64,000 bases of DNA from an uncultured Alphaproteobacteria bacterium (GTDB lineage Bacteria; Pseudomonadota; Alphaproteobacteria; HIMB59; GCA-002718135). Location of the stretch: positions 28,062 through 92,061 of the forward strand of contig CACGUF010000005.1 of NCBI GenBank assembly GCA_902576125.1, written 5' to 3'. The notes below the pieces were generated by a model. That model was not told the origin of the DNA. It saw only the letters and a list, made by a program, of their open reading frames with translations, and did not search any database. Position numbers and translations under genes: made by a program. Below, one piece after another: positions 44,227 through 53,081 of the stretch (its first letter is position 1; every line of letters starts with the position of its first letter).

Positions 44227-45275
44227 AACGATACGGTTAAATTAAAAATATTAGATAGAATAAATAAAAGTATCATTGATATTAATGCTGCAATTATAGG
44301 AAGCGTAAACCAACCAATTGTAATTCTACCAGCAACTGACCATTGCACTTCTTTCCCTCCCTTTAATAATCCTATTCCAATTACAGCCCCAACAACTGCT
44401 TGGGAACTGGAAACAGGAACAAGAGGAATTGAGGGTAAATTTATTGATTGTAAAAAATTGCTAATTCCTTGAGAGGCAAACAAAAATAAAACAATAGAAT
44501 GAGAGATAACAACAATAAAAGCGGCAACTGGAGACATTTTCAATAGATCATTACCTACGGTAAACATCACTTTTTTTGAGTAGGTGAAAACACCAACGGC
44601 AATCGCTAATCCACCCAGTAAAAATAATTGCTCCTTTGAGCTAAAAACAAAAAAACTAGAAATAGAAATATCAGTAAACGGCGATATAGGAACAAATACA
44701 CCCATCACATTAGCAATATTGTTTGCCCCTAAACTGTATGCACCAAAAGCACCTGCTAATAAAAGAGCTGTTCGTGTATATGCATCTAGTCGTAGAATAT
44801 GAAGCTTTCTTTTCAAAATAAAATTTTTTGTAAATTTGAAAAAACCCATAGCAATTAATCCTGCTATCACAGGACACAAAACCCAGGTGCCCAAAATCGT
44901 AATGAGAACTTTTATATTAGTTGCTGATCCCGTGTATAAATTCCATCCAACAATAGCACCAACAATTGCTTGCGTTGTAGATACAGGTAAGCCTGCTTTC
45001 GTCATTAGATAAACCGAAATGCCTGCAGCAATACAAGCAGCAAAAGCACCAGGCAGTGCATTGATGGCACCAAGCTTACCTAATGTTTCGGTAGTTCCCG
45101 CCCCGCTAATGATGGCACCTAATATAACAAAGATACTACAGATGATAGCAGCGGTTTTAAAACGCACCATTCGTGTTCCAACTGCTGTACCAAAAACATT
45201 TGCGGCATCATTTGCTCCTAAAGACCACCCAAGAAATAATCCACCTAAGAGAAAAATAATAATGGAGATGTCCAT
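44223..45275 (-). CDS. inorganic phosphate transporter, PiT family
   Basis: A 350-residue membrane protein with about ten helices. The two PiT signatures are GWSLGANDAANVFGTAVGT near residues 17-35 and AYSLGANNIANVMGVFVP near 179-196 (G-A-N-D/N-x-A-N-x-x-G). It takes up phosphate with a cation. It follows its PhoU-like partner by six bases. A Pho-like box lies before the pair, whereas PiT genes are often repressed rather than induced by PhoB in rhizobia. Confidence 0.93.
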   Translation of the reverse strand: MDISIIIFLLGGLFLGWSLGANDAANVFGTAVGTRMVRFKTAAIICSIFVILGAIISGAGTTETLGKLGAINALPGAFAACIAAGISVYLMTKAGLPVSTTQAIVGAIVGWNLYTGSATNIKVLITILGTWVLCPVIAGLIAMGFFKFTKNFILKRKLHILRLDAYTRTALLLAGAFGAYSLGANNIANVMGVFVPISPFTDISISSFFVFSSKEQLFLLGGLAIAVGVFTYSKKVMFTVGNDLLKMSPVAAFIVVISHSIVLFLFASQGISNFLQSINLPSIPLVPVSSSQAVVGAVIGIGLLKGGKEVQWSVAGRITIGWFTLPIIAALISMILLFILSNIFNLTVSF

Positions 45276-45281
45276 TAGTTA

Positions 45282-45944
45282 TTAAACGGATCTTTTAATT
45301 GCATAGATCTGAACTTCATCAGCAATATCTTCTGCTTGATCACAAATACGATCGATCTTTTCAACAAAATATCGAAGATGCATTTTTTGATCTAAAGGCA
45401 ATTCTGAATCAAAAATTCGTCGTGCAAGGGAACTAAATTTTATGTCTGATTCTTTTTCATAAAATGTAACTTTATGCGCGTTGTCTCTAACTGTTTTAAT
45501 ATCACGAAAGAATGAACGAACGGTTATGCACAATGCTTCAACACAATTAACGACGGTTTCAGTGAGCTCGATAAGATCTTGATGAAACTCTTTTGGAAAG
45601 TTAGGTTTTTGTATTGAAAAGTGATAACAATTACCTTGGTACATACCAATTAATTCATCCATATGTTCGAGGAGACGTAACACATCACTTCGTGCATCAG
45701 GGATGAGCGTTTCCTCATATAATGTGTGCTCTACTTCTTTTGTTATTTTATCTGCTTTACTCTCCATTTCTTTAACTTTTTCAACCATTTCATCAAATTT
45801 ACCATTGGCTGAATGGTTGAGATAGGTTGGTACAATACTTTTAAATACTAAGCCAACCTCAGAGAGAATATCGACAAATCCATCAATTTCTCGCTCAAGT
45901 TTTTTTGTATCACTGAATAATGAGCTTTTATTTAATCCAAACAT
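45282..45944 (-). CDS. DUF47/PhoU-like accessory protein of the PiT transporter
   Basis: A 220-residue, mostly helical protein of the TIGR00153/DUF47 family (PhoU-related). Metal-binding repeats appear as EKVKEMESKADKITKEVEHTLYEE near residue 55-78 and EKIDRICDQAEDIADEVQIYAI near 195-216 (E-x-x-x-D-x-x-E/D pattern). Such genes usually sit directly before a pit gene, as here, and modulate uptake. It is preceded by the best minus-strand Pho box of the window. Confidence 0.92.
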   Translation of the reverse strand: MFGLNKSSLFSDTKKLEREIDGFVDILSEVGLVFKSIVPTYLNHSANGKFDEMVEKVKEMESKADKITKEVEHTLYEETLIPDARSDVLRLLEHMDELIGMYQGNCYHFSIQKPNFPKEFHQDLIELTETVVNCVEALCITVRSFFRDIKTVRDNAHKVTFYEKESDIKFSSLARRIFDSELPLDQKMHLRYFVEKIDRICDQAEDIADEVQIYAIKRSV

Positions 45945-45983
45945 TGGGCGCTTATAAAACTTTTAATTAAAAAAGAAAGAAAT

Positions 45984-46001
45984 GTTACAAATATGTTACA
46001 T
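45984..46001 (-). promoter_or_regulatory. Pho box before the DUF47-pit operon
   Basis: Read on the minus strand: ATGTAAC-ATAT-TTGTAAC, two 7-base direct repeats with a 4-base spacer, matching the phoB and pstC sites. It lies 40 bases before the DUF47 start and about ten bases before an AT-rich -10-like element. Confidence 0.7.
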
Positions 46002-46011
46002 TTAAACAAAA

Positions 46012-46045
46012 ATTTCAAATTACTGTAATATAAGAAATATATTAA
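46012..46045 (+). promoter_or_regulatory. possible Pho-type promoter for the 46068-46715 genes
   Basis: CTGTAAT at 46023-46029 is followed after ten bases by TATTAA (46040-46045), the spacing of PhoB-dependent promoters; the upstream repeat (ATTTCAA, 46012-46018) is degenerate. Divergent from the strong minus-strand box. Confidence 0.35.
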
Positions 46046-46067
46046 ACTTATACATTCAGGAGCATCA

Positions 46068-46295
46068 ATGAATCTCATTTCAATAAATAACTTAAAGTGG
46101 TTAAGCACTTTTTTAATTTTAACAGGTATACTTCTTACTAATTTAAATAATTATCCAGTTAATATTTTCATTCATGGTCTTGGCGCTGTTGGGTGGTCTA
46201 TTGCTGGCTTAATAACGAAAGATAGAGCGTTAATGACTAACTTTGGTTTACAAATTCCACTTTTTGTAATTGGATACACCTATTACTTGTCATAG
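46068..46295 (+). CDS. small membrane protein
   Basis: A 75-residue hydrophobic protein with two or three helices (residues 9-25, 31-48 and 55-73). It is preceded by a good ribosome site (CAGGAGC) and lies six bases before the arsenate-reductase-like gene. I do not recognise a named family. Co-transcription and a possible Pho promoter suggest a role during phosphate shortage, but no function can be claimed. Confidence 0.65.
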   Translation: MNLISINNLKWLSTFLILTGILLTNLNNYPVNIFIHGLGAVGWSIAGLITKDRALMTNFGLQIPLFVIGYTYYLS

Positions 46296-46301
46296 TTTAA
46301 C

Positions 46302-46715
46302 ATGAAAAAAATTTTATTTATGTGTGTAGCGAATTCAGCGCGAAGTCAAATGGCTGAGGGTATTGCAAAACATTTGTATCCTAAAATTGAGGTTCAAAGT
46401 GCGGGATCAATACCTTCCAAAGTTAATCCTCTTGCTATTCAGGTTATGGAAGAAATAAATATTGATATCACTGATCATTTTTCAAAAGATTTTGAAAGTT
46501 TAGACAACAAATTTAGAGATGAATTAAAAACTGTTTTTACACTTTGTAAGGAAGAAGTATGTCCAGTTTTAAATTCTAAAGCTCAGATACTTTCAATTCC
46601 ATTTGATGATCCGGCATCAGATCATTTTAGTTCAAACCAATTAGATAAATTTAGAGAAGTAAGAGATTCAATTTTTAATAAATTGAAAGAACTAAAAAAT
46701 TTATTTGAGAACTAA
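46302..46715 (+). CDS. arsC: low-molecular-weight phosphatase / arsenate reductase (ArsC, thioredoxin type)
   Basis: A 137-residue protein with the P-loop CVANSARSQMAEG at residues 7-19 (C-x5-R). The second and third cysteines, in FTLCKEEVCPVL near 84-91, fit the thioredoxin-linked ArsC redox triad rather than a plain tyrosine phosphatase. It would reduce arsenate taken up by the phosphate transporters, which is useful where phosphate is scarce. It follows the small membrane-protein gene. An AT-rich inverted repeat (AACTAAT / ATTAGTT, 46710-46734) overlaps its stop and may end the transcript. Confidence 0.82.
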   Translation: MKKILFMCVANSARSQMAEGIAKHLYPKIEVQSAGSIPSKVNPLAIQVMEEINIDITDHFSKDFESLDNKFRDELKTVFTLCKEEVCPVLNSKAQILSIPFDDPASDHFSSNQLDKFREVRDSIFNKLKELKNLFEN

Positions 46716-46798
46716 TGAAATTTAAAAATTAGTTTAATTTATTAAAATTTAATATTCTATTAATACGTCTGTAAAAAATAAAATTTAAATGCTTTTTA

Positions 46799-46847
46799 CC
46801 ACTCACAGTATTAATTCCTCCTGAATATGTCCAATAGTTGTGAGTGG
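46799..46847. ncRNA. possible structured RNA in the 46716-46930 gap
   Basis: This 215-base gap has no convincing gene. CCACTCACA (46799-46807) pairs perfectly with TGTGAGTGG (46839-46847). Inside, ATTC (46813-46816) and GAAT (46822-46825) enclose CTCCT, an anti-Shine-Dalgarno-like loop. On either strand this forms a long stem with an inner loop; strand and function are unknown. It could be a small RNA, a leader for the acyltransferase gene, or a terminator without a U-run. Confidence 0.35.
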
Positions 46848-46930
46848 GATTAAGTTCTTATTTCTCATTTTTTATCAACCCTTTAACAATATTTTAACAT
46901 TTTAATATTAAGAAATCTAAAGTAGATTTT

Positions 46931-47773
46931 ATGAAAATTGATAAACCAGCATTTTCCTTTTCTAACTCCGAAGTTAATCCTATTGGAAAGATTATAATTC
47001 AATTAACCGAATTGGGAACGGGTAAAATTAAGTTACGTAAGTTATATGACCAATATTTAAGAGAAAGTTTACCCCCAGAGAATTTTTGGCATGATGCAAT
47101 TGATAGATTAGATCTCCGTGTTCAGGCCCATTATCATTCTAAAAGTAATATTCCTGAAAATGGCAGGCTTGTAGTAATCGCTAACCATGCATTTGGTATT
47201 GCAGACGGGCTTACGATATGTTCTTTAATTAGTAAAATCAGACAAGATTATAAAATTATTACGCATAAAGTTTTACAAGGAGCAGATTTTATTAAGGAAA
47301 ATATTATTCCTCTTGATTTTTCAAAAAATAAAAATGCTTTAATAAATAATATCGCTGCACGTAAAGAAAGTGAAGAACACTTAAGAAATAATGGAGTACT
47401 TATTATTTTTCCATCAGGATCAGTTTCAACTAAACCAAAATTAAAAAAAGGAATCAAAGCAATAGATGGTGATTGGAAACAATTTACTTCTAAAATAATA
47501 ATGAAAACTCAATCACCTGCCCTCCCCATTTTTTTTGAAGGACAAAATAGTGAACTTTTTCATTTTGCTGATAAACTTGGGCAAGTTTTTCGATATTCTT
47601 TAATGATGTATGAACTTAAAAGAAGAATCGGAAAAAAAATTGATGTTCATATTGGAAAAAAAATACCTTTTGAAACTATAAAAGAAATTGGCAATCTTAT
47701 TGAGATTACAAAATTTTTAAGAGATAGTACTTATAGATTAGATCCTAGTAATAAAAACTCAATATTCAATTAA
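46931..47773 (+). CDS. PlsC/OlsA-type acyltransferase
   Basis: A 280-residue lysophospholipid-acyltransferase-like protein. VIANHAFGIADGLT near residues 78-91 has the catalytic N-H with five residues before the Asp, as in the OlsA/hemolysin-type branch rather than classical PlsC (H-x4-D). IIFPSGSVSTKPK near 154 corresponds to the F-P-E-G-x-x-S block, and HIGKKIPFE near 236 to the end motif. Such proteins make phosphatidate or ornithine lipids. Standing among Pho genes, it may help remodel lipids under phosphate shortage. Confidence 0.8.
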   Translation: MKIDKPAFSFSNSEVNPIGKIIIQLTELGTGKIKLRKLYDQYLRESLPPENFWHDAIDRLDLRVQAHYHSKSNIPENGRLVVIANHAFGIADGLTICSLISKIRQDYKIITHKVLQGADFIKENIIPLDFSKNKNALINNIAARKESEEHLRNNGVLIIFPSGSVSTKPKLKKGIKAIDGDWKQFTSKIIMKTQSPALPIFFEGQNSELFHFADKLGQVFRYSLMMYELKRRIGKKIDVHIGKKIPFETIKEIGNLIEITKFLRDSTYRLDPSNKNSIFN

Positions 47774-47858
47774 ATAGTCAGATCTATTTCTTCAAGTATC
47801 ACAGATGGATTTGATATAGAAGGCGTTGAGTCGATTAATAAAAAATTAAATTCTTGAA

Positions 47859-47875
47859 GCTGGATATATTCCAGC
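47859..47875. terminator. bidirectional terminator between acyltransferase and ppk
   Basis: GCTGGA (47859-47864) and TCCAGC (47870-47875) pair around TATAT, flanked by AT-rich DNA on both sides. It lies in the 103-base gap of the convergent genes and can stop transcripts from both. Confidence 0.6.
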
Positions 47876-47876
47876 C

Positions 47877-49976
47877 TCAAATTTTTAAATTAGACTTAGC
47901 TCTAGATTTGAGTTTTGCTGAACCCCTTCCAGATAAGCTTGGATTTTTGATAAAAAAATTGTGAGAAGAAAAATTTTTCTCTTTGCTTGATATTTCTTTT
48001 CTCTGATAATTGCCATTACTTAACATTTGCCAAGAATTGGTATTATCTGTCATACTGGCAATTAAGATCTGATTTAATATTTGTTCATGCACAGTTTCAT
48101 TTTCGATAGGAATAAATGTTTCAACCCGCCTATCTAGATTTCTTTGCATTAAATCCGCAGAAGAAATAAACAAGATATTTTTTTTATGAGGAAATTTATG
48201 ACCATTATAAAAACAATATATTCTCGTATGTTCTAAAAAACGACCGATTATACTTTTAACAACTATATTTTCTGATAGATTTTCTTTACCAGGAATTAGA
48301 GAGCAAATTCCTCTAATTAACAATTCAATTTTTACATTTTTTTGAGATGCTTTATAAAATTCATCAATAATTTGTTTATCAACAAGAGAATTACATTTAC
48401 ACACTATTCCAGATGGCTTATTTTTTCCGGCATTTGTAATTTCATTTCTGATTAGTTCATTTAATTTGTTTCTTGCTGTTATTGGAGAATATACTACTTT
48501 TTTTATTGTTGTTGGTTCTGAATAACTAGTTAAATAATTAAACATTTTTGCTGCATCATTTGTTAATGTTTTATCACAGGTGAAATAAGATAAATCCATA
48601 TAAATTTTTGCATTTCTCGGGTGATAATTACCTGTCCCATAGTGTGCGTAATTTATAACAGAATTCATTTGCTTCCTTGTTACAAGTGTAATTTTTGCAT
48701 GAGTTTTCATATTGATATTACCAAAAATTACTTGCGCCCCAGCTAATTCTAATTCTTTTGCCCATTTTAAGTTACGCTCTTCATCAAAACGTGCTTGCAA
48801 CTCTATAATGACAGTTACCAATTTCCCTTTTTGTGCTGCTCGAACTAAACTAGTTTCTATCGGTGAGTCATCAGTAGTTCGATATAAAGTATGTTTTATT
48901 GATAAAACTTTTGGATCATCTGCAGCTTGATCAATAAACTGAGTTACTACTTCAAAAGATTCAAAAGGGTGATGAATAACAATATCTTTATTTGTTATAG
49001 CTTTAAAATAATCACTTTTAAAATCTTTAATTCTTTCAGGAAATCGTACCTTAAATTTTGGAAAAAATAATTTCTTAAAATCTTTTAAAAAAATTGACTC
49101 TATACTAGAAAGATTAATGGGTATTGGAAGTTTATATGTATTTACATCCTTATAGTTAAGTTTTTTATTTATGAATTTAATTAAGTGACTAGATATATTT
49201 TCATCAAAATCAATTCTTATTACCTCTTGCCTTCTTCTCTCAAAAATTGCTTTCTGAAATACTAAAAATAAATCCTCTCCTTCACCCCCTAACTCTAATT
49301 CACTATTCCTAATTGGTCTAAAAACACCTTTATCTAAAACTCTATCACACTGGAAAATTTTTTTTAAAAAAATAAGTAAGGCTGTCTCCATAGATACAAA
49401 ACGTGTTTTTTTACTTGGTAATTTAATAAATTTTTCTAATCCTTCTGGCACTCTCAGTATTCCATAAAAAGTTTTTTTATTATTTATTAAACGACATACC
49501 AAAGTTGTTTCTTTGTTTGGTATAAAAGGAAATGGGTGAGATGGATCAATAATAATCGGCGTTAAAACCCCCCAATTATTTTCTTCTAAATAATTTTTAA
49601 TAAATGTTTTATCTTTTATTTTAAGCGTTTTTTCTACATCTATATGAATCTTATTTTCTGAGAGCTCTCTTAGTAAATCTATCCATATTGATTTTATATT
49701 TGAAATCATCTTCGATGTTTCTTTATCTATGAGTTTGAGTTGTTGTTGTGGTGTTAATCCATCAAAACTTTTAATTCGTGAAAATTTTTGAACATTTAAT
49801 CCTGCCACTCTAACCATAAAAAATTCATCTAAATTAGAGAATGCTATTGATAAAAACCTAACTCTTTCTAATAGTGGAATTTTACTATCAGTTGCTTGGC
49901 TTAAGACTCTTTCATTGAATTTTAGCCAAGATAATTCTCTGTTTACATAGTTATAAGAGATATTTTTCTTTAACAT
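47877..49976 (-). CDS. ppk: polyphosphate kinase 1
   Basis: A 699-residue enzyme that makes polyphosphate from ATP. The N-terminal YVNRELSWLKFNERVLSQA and LLERVRFLSIAFSNLDEFFMVRVAGL are classic; HAKITLVTRK and HYGTGNYHPRNAKIYMDLSYFT carry the autophosphorylated histidine (near residues 440-460); EHTRIYCFYNG and SSADLMQRNLDRRVE close the second PLD-like half. Next to sixA-like and ppx genes it forms a polyphosphate module for storing phosphate. Confidence 0.96.
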   Translation of the reverse strand: MLKKNISYNYVNRELSWLKFNERVLSQATDSKIPLLERVRFLSIAFSNLDEFFMVRVAGLNVQKFSRIKSFDGLTPQQQLKLIDKETSKMISNIKSIWIDLLRELSENKIHIDVEKTLKIKDKTFIKNYLEENNWGVLTPIIIDPSHPFPFIPNKETTLVCRLINNKKTFYGILRVPEGLEKFIKLPSKKTRFVSMETALLIFLKKIFQCDRVLDKGVFRPIRNSELELGGEGEDLFLVFQKAIFERRRQEVIRIDFDENISSHLIKFINKKLNYKDVNTYKLPIPINLSSIESIFLKDFKKLFFPKFKVRFPERIKDFKSDYFKAITNKDIVIHHPFESFEVVTQFIDQAADDPKVLSIKHTLYRTTDDSPIETSLVRAAQKGKLVTVIIELQARFDEERNLKWAKELELAGAQVIFGNINMKTHAKITLVTRKQMNSVINYAHYGTGNYHPRNAKIYMDLSYFTCDKTLTNDAAKMFNYLTSYSEPTTIKKVVYSPITARNKLNELIRNEITNAGKNKPSGIVCKCNSLVDKQIIDEFYKASQKNVKIELLIRGICSLIPGKENLSENIVVKSIIGRFLEHTRIYCFYNGHKFPHKKNILFISSADLMQRNLDRRVETFIPIENETVHEQILNQILIASMTDNTNSWQMLSNGNYQRKEISSKEKNFSSHNFFIKNPSLSGRGSAKLKSRAKSNLKI

Positions 49977-50036
49977 AATTTTTTTTTATATTTTTTAGAT
50001 ATAAAAAAAACTCTTTCACAAAAAATTCATATTTCT

Positions 50037-50495
50037 TTAATAATTTTTATTTTTTGGTTTTAAAATTTCATTAATAATCCAGCTATTTTTAAAGGATATT
50101 ATGGCAAAAGCACAAGTTGGAAAATGTTCAATATTTGAATTACATAAAACATTAATTGATTCTATTAAACCAGGGTTATGACCAATGATAAGCGTATTTT
50201 TTTTTAATTTTTTAATTTTTCTTACAAGTAAATTTGGCGGACATTCATAAATACCGTTATCAACTGTAAACTTTACTGAGCGATCAAAAGAACCAGAAAT
50301 TATATCATATGTGCTTGTTGTTCTTTTAGAAGGAGAACATATTATCTGACTAATTTGAAATTTTCTTTTATCTAATATTTTAGAAAATTGTTTTGCATTT
50401 CTCATACCTCTTTTATTCAGAGGCCTATCAATGTCATCAAGTTCTAAATTATCCCAACTGGATTTGGCGTGACGTAATAAATAGACTTGTAGCAT
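50037..50495 (-). CDS. SixA-like histidine phosphatase
   Basis: A 152-residue phosphohistidine-type phosphatase: YLLRHAKSSWDN (R-H-A) at residues 5-16, CSPSKRTTST near 59, and the second histidine in IIGHNPGLI near 117. E. coli SixA removes phosphate from histidine-phosphotransfer domains. It lies upstream of ppk on the same strand (60-base gap) and is divergent from ppx by 32 bases, so it belongs to the polyphosphate module. Confidence 0.85.
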   Translation of the reverse strand: MLQVYLLRHAKSSWDNLELDDIDRPLNKRGMRNAKQFSKILDKRKFQISQIICSPSKRTTSTYDIISGSFDRSVKFTVDNGIYECPPNLLVRKIKKLKKNTLIIGHNPGLIESINVLCNSNIEHFPTCAFAIISFKNSWIINEILKPKNKNY

Positions 50496-50527
50496 ACGAG
50501 TTTAATACTTTAGATGTATACATTACC

Positions 50528-51433
50528 ATGGTTAAAAAAAAAAATATAAATCCCATAACAGTGATTGATCTAGGCTCTAATACATTTAGACTAGTTATAT
50601 ATGAGCAAGCTATTTATCCTTTTCCAATACTTTATCAAAAAAGAGAATTTTTAAAATTAGGTGAAAGTATTAAAACAGGTAAAATCCCATCGATGAAAAT
50701 AAAAGAAGCTATAAAATGCTTAAAAGAATATATTAAGATTGCAAAAGATTATGAGTCTTTAGATATTCATATGATTGCTACTGCCGCAATTCGTGAAACA
50801 ATAAATGGAAAAGAAATTATTGAACCCTTCAAGAAAAAAAAGTCAGTTAGAGTAAAAGTGCTCTTACCAAAAAATGAGGCTAAATGCGGATGCCTAGGTG
50901 TAATTAGTTCAATTAAAAATCCAATAGGTTTAGTCGCTGACTTGGGAGGTGGAAGTTTAGAACTTAGTACTATAAAAAATAAGAACATACTTGAGACTAA
51001 AAGTTTAAAAATTGGCATCTTAAGAAGTGAATCTGATATGTACAAAACTACTAAAATTAAATTTGATAATTTTTTATTTTCGAAATTCAAAAACCAATCT
51101 CTTAAATTTTCTAAAAACGCAGGAAATATTTATGTTATTGGAGGTATGTGGCGCAATCTTGCAAAACTTCATTTACATCTAAATGGCATCAAGAAAAAAA
51201 AACTACATGGCTACCTGATACCATTTTCAGAGCTAGAAATATTTTACCACAAATTATACTCTATGGAAAAAAAACAAATTCAAAAATTGAATGTTGTTCA
51301 ACCCAATCGATTAGATAAATTAAAATTATCTACATGTATTTTATTTAGCCTTGCATCATTTTATGAAATTAAAAATATTATTTTTGTAAGATATGGAATT
51401 CGAGAAGGCTACTTATATGATAAGTTGAACTAA
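50528..51433 (+). CDS. ppx: exopolyphosphatase / Ppx-GppA family
   Basis: Start at ATG 50528; the longer open frame runs into the divergent sixA-like gene and lacks family sequence. The 301-residue protein has the two ASKHA phosphate loops: VIDLGSNTFRLVIYE at residues 10-24 and LVADLGGGSLEL near residue 138, plus ATAAIRETING near 83. It has no C-terminal HD-like domain, the short form typical of alphaproteobacteria. It breaks polyphosphate (or pppGpp) and so opposes the Ppk next door. Confidence 0.9.
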   Translation: MVKKKNINPITVIDLGSNTFRLVIYEQAIYPFPILYQKREFLKLGESIKTGKIPSMKIKEAIKCLKEYIKIAKDYESLDIHMIATAAIRETINGKEIIEPFKKKKSVRVKVLLPKNEAKCGCLGVISSIKNPIGLVADLGGGSLELSTIKNKNILETKSLKIGILRSESDMYKTTKIKFDNFLFSKFKNQSLKFSKNAGNIYVIGGMWRNLAKLHLHLNGIKKKKLHGYLIPFSELEIFYHKLYSMEKKQIQKLNVVQPNRLDKLKLSTCILFSLASFYEIKNIIFVRYGIREGYLYDKLN

Positions 51434-52083
51434 TTTTTATAAAACAATCTAACAATAATTGTAGCAATAAGAGCACCAATAATTTGTGCTAAAATAAAAT
51501 ATATAACGCTTCCTGGATGTATGCCTGTAAAAGTATCAGTAAACATTCTAGATATAGTTACTGCTGGGTTAGCAAAACTTGTAGAAGATGTGAACCAATA
51601 ACCTGCTGTTATATACAGAGCTACAGCAATTGATATTTTTTCTTTACTAATTGATCCAATAATTATTATTACCAAAACTAGACCAAAAGTTGCAATTATC
51701 TCTGAGATAAAAGTTAATGTACTGTATCGCTGGTTAGAAGAAAATTCTACTAACTCATTTCCAAAATATAAGTTAGCAATAATACAACCTAATATGCCTC
51801 CAGATACCTGAGCAATAATAAAACCAAATGACAATGCTATGTCTATCTTTTTGTTAATTAAATCACTTAGCACTACTATTGGATTAAAATACGCCCCAGA
51901 AATATTAATAAACATACTAATGATTACATATAAAATTGCACCAGTTGCTAATGAATTAGCAAGAAGAGTAATAGCATTATTATTAGATAAGTTTTCTCCC
52001 ATTATTCCACTTCCAACAATAGTTAAAACAAGAAAAAAAGTTCCTATAAATTCTGATAAAATTTTTGTATAATTGTTACTCAT
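51430..52083 (-). CDS. aquaporin / MIP family channel
   Basis: A 217-residue protein with six helices; I take ATG 52083, which shares bases with the glycosyltransferase stop (TAATG), instead of an upstream start. The first half-helix motif reads AYFNPIVVLSD (NPI instead of NPA), the second FANPAVTISR (intact NPA). A changed first NPA is seen in aquaporins such as AqpS, which conduct metalloids. Its neighbours are the Agt/PlcP lipid genes; glycerol released from lipids or arsenite may be its cargo. It converges on ppx. Confidence 0.85.
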   Translation of the reverse strand: MSNNYTKILSEFIGTFFLVLTIVGSGIMGENLSNNNAITLLANSLATGAILYVIISMFINISGAYFNPIVVLSDLINKKIDIALSFGFIIAQVSGGILGCIIANLYFGNELVEFSSNQRYSTLTFISEIIATFGLVLVIIIIGSISKEKISIAVALYITAGYWFTSSTSFANPAVTISRMFTDTFTGIHPGSVIYFILAQIIGALIATIIVRLFYKN

Positions 52084-53081
52084 TACTCTTTTGCCATTAC
52101 CATATGTGAGATAAAATCTTGAGAACATTGTTTCCAAGTAAACTGCATGGCAAAATCTCTACAATCACTTCTTTTTATTTTTAGAGCTTTTTCTAGGGAT
52201 TTTTCCAAATTTTCATCAAGTGCATCAACTTTTGTATCTTTCATAATATCCAGAGGTCCTACTACTGGAAAAGCCGCAACTGGTGTTCCTGATGAAAGAG
52301 CTTCTAATATAACATTTCCAAAAGTATCAGTCTTGGAAGGAAACACAAACACATCTGCATTAGCATAGAATTGTGCCAGCTCATCCCCTTTTTTTAGCCC
52401 TACAAATTTTACATCTGGATATTTTTTTTTAAGTTTTTGTAACTCTGGTCCATCCCCGACAACAGTTTTTTTCATTGTAGTTTTTAGTTCTAAAAAAGCT
52501 TTGATATTCTTTTCAATTGAAACTCTTCCAATATAGGTAATGTTTGTTTCATTATCTTTCCTTGTCCTTTTAGAAGGGTTAAATAAATTTGTGTCTACAC
52601 CTCTTGCCCAAACTTTTAAATTTTGAAATTTGTATTTTGATAATTCGTTTATCATTGATTGAGTGGGCACTAACACTTTATCTGCATTTTTGTGAAAATT
52701 TCTTAAGTACCAATATGTAAGTTTACGAGGAACATAAATCCTTTTTTCAATATATTCAGGAAAGCGAGTATGAAATGATGTTGTATATTTCCATTTATGT
52801 TGATTGCAAAATGCAATCCCTGCTCTGCCAACCGGACCTTCAGTTAAGATATGAACTATGTCAGGGTTAAAAGAATAAAAAAAAGAACTTGTAATTTTTT
52901 TTGTATTATAAGCAATTTTTATTTCTTTATACCATGGATACGAGAAATTTTTAAACATGCCTGGATGCAAAACTTTAACAATATATTTTTTTTCAATACG
53001 AGGAATTATACTTAGAAAAGTATTCACTACTCCATTTATTTGAGGCAACCAAGCATCTGTAATTAAAGCAATTTTTTTCAT
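52083..53081 (-). CDS. agt: GT4 glycosyltransferase for diacylglycerol glycolipids
   Basis: A 332-residue retaining glycosyltransferase. TDAWLPQINGVVNTF at residues 7-21 opens the N-domain, ILTEGPVGRAGIAFC near 74 and RGVDTNLFNPSKR near 160 follow; NITYIGRVSIEKNI begins the C-domain; FPSKTDTFGNVILEALSSGTPVAA near 249 is the donor-binding E-x7-E. The stop of the preceding PlcP gene is one base away. The pair plcP-agt is the known marine phospholipid-to-glycolipid renovation operon: Agt adds a sugar to the diacylglycerol PlcP makes. Confidence 0.86.
   Translation of the reverse strand: MKKIALITDAWLPQINGVVNTFLSIIPRIEKKYIVKVLHPGMFKNFSYPWYKEIKIAYNTKKITSSFFYSFNPDIVHILTEGPVGRAGIAFCNQHKWKYTTSFHTRFPEYIEKRIYVPRKLTYWYLRNFHKNADKVLVPTQSMINELSKYKFQNLKVWARGVDTNLFNPSKRTRKDNETNITYIGRVSIEKNIKAFLELKTTMKKTVVGDGPELQKLKKKYPDVKFVGLKKGDELAQFYANADVFVFPSKTDTFGNVILEALSSGTPVAAFPVVGPLDIMKDTKVDALDENLEKSLEKALKIKRSDCRDFAMQFTWKQCSQDFISHMVMAKE

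Noticed and set aside
46758..46775. TATTAAT-ACGT-CTGTAAA as a Pho box
   Set aside because: Only one half has the TGTAA core; single halves are expected by chance in such AT-rich DNA.
47774..47858. Short plus-strand open stretch after the acyltransferase gene (SSITDGFDIEGVESINKK)
   Set aside because: It lacks a start codon and follows a stop directly; possible relic only.
50393..50527. N-terminal extension of the ppx frame
   Set aside because: It overlaps the divergent SixA-like gene and shows no family similarity; ATG 50528 begins at the conserved phosphate loop.
51839..52072. Plus-strand open frame opposite the aquaporin gene
   Set aside because: It is the mirror of a clear MIP-family gene and has no features of its own.
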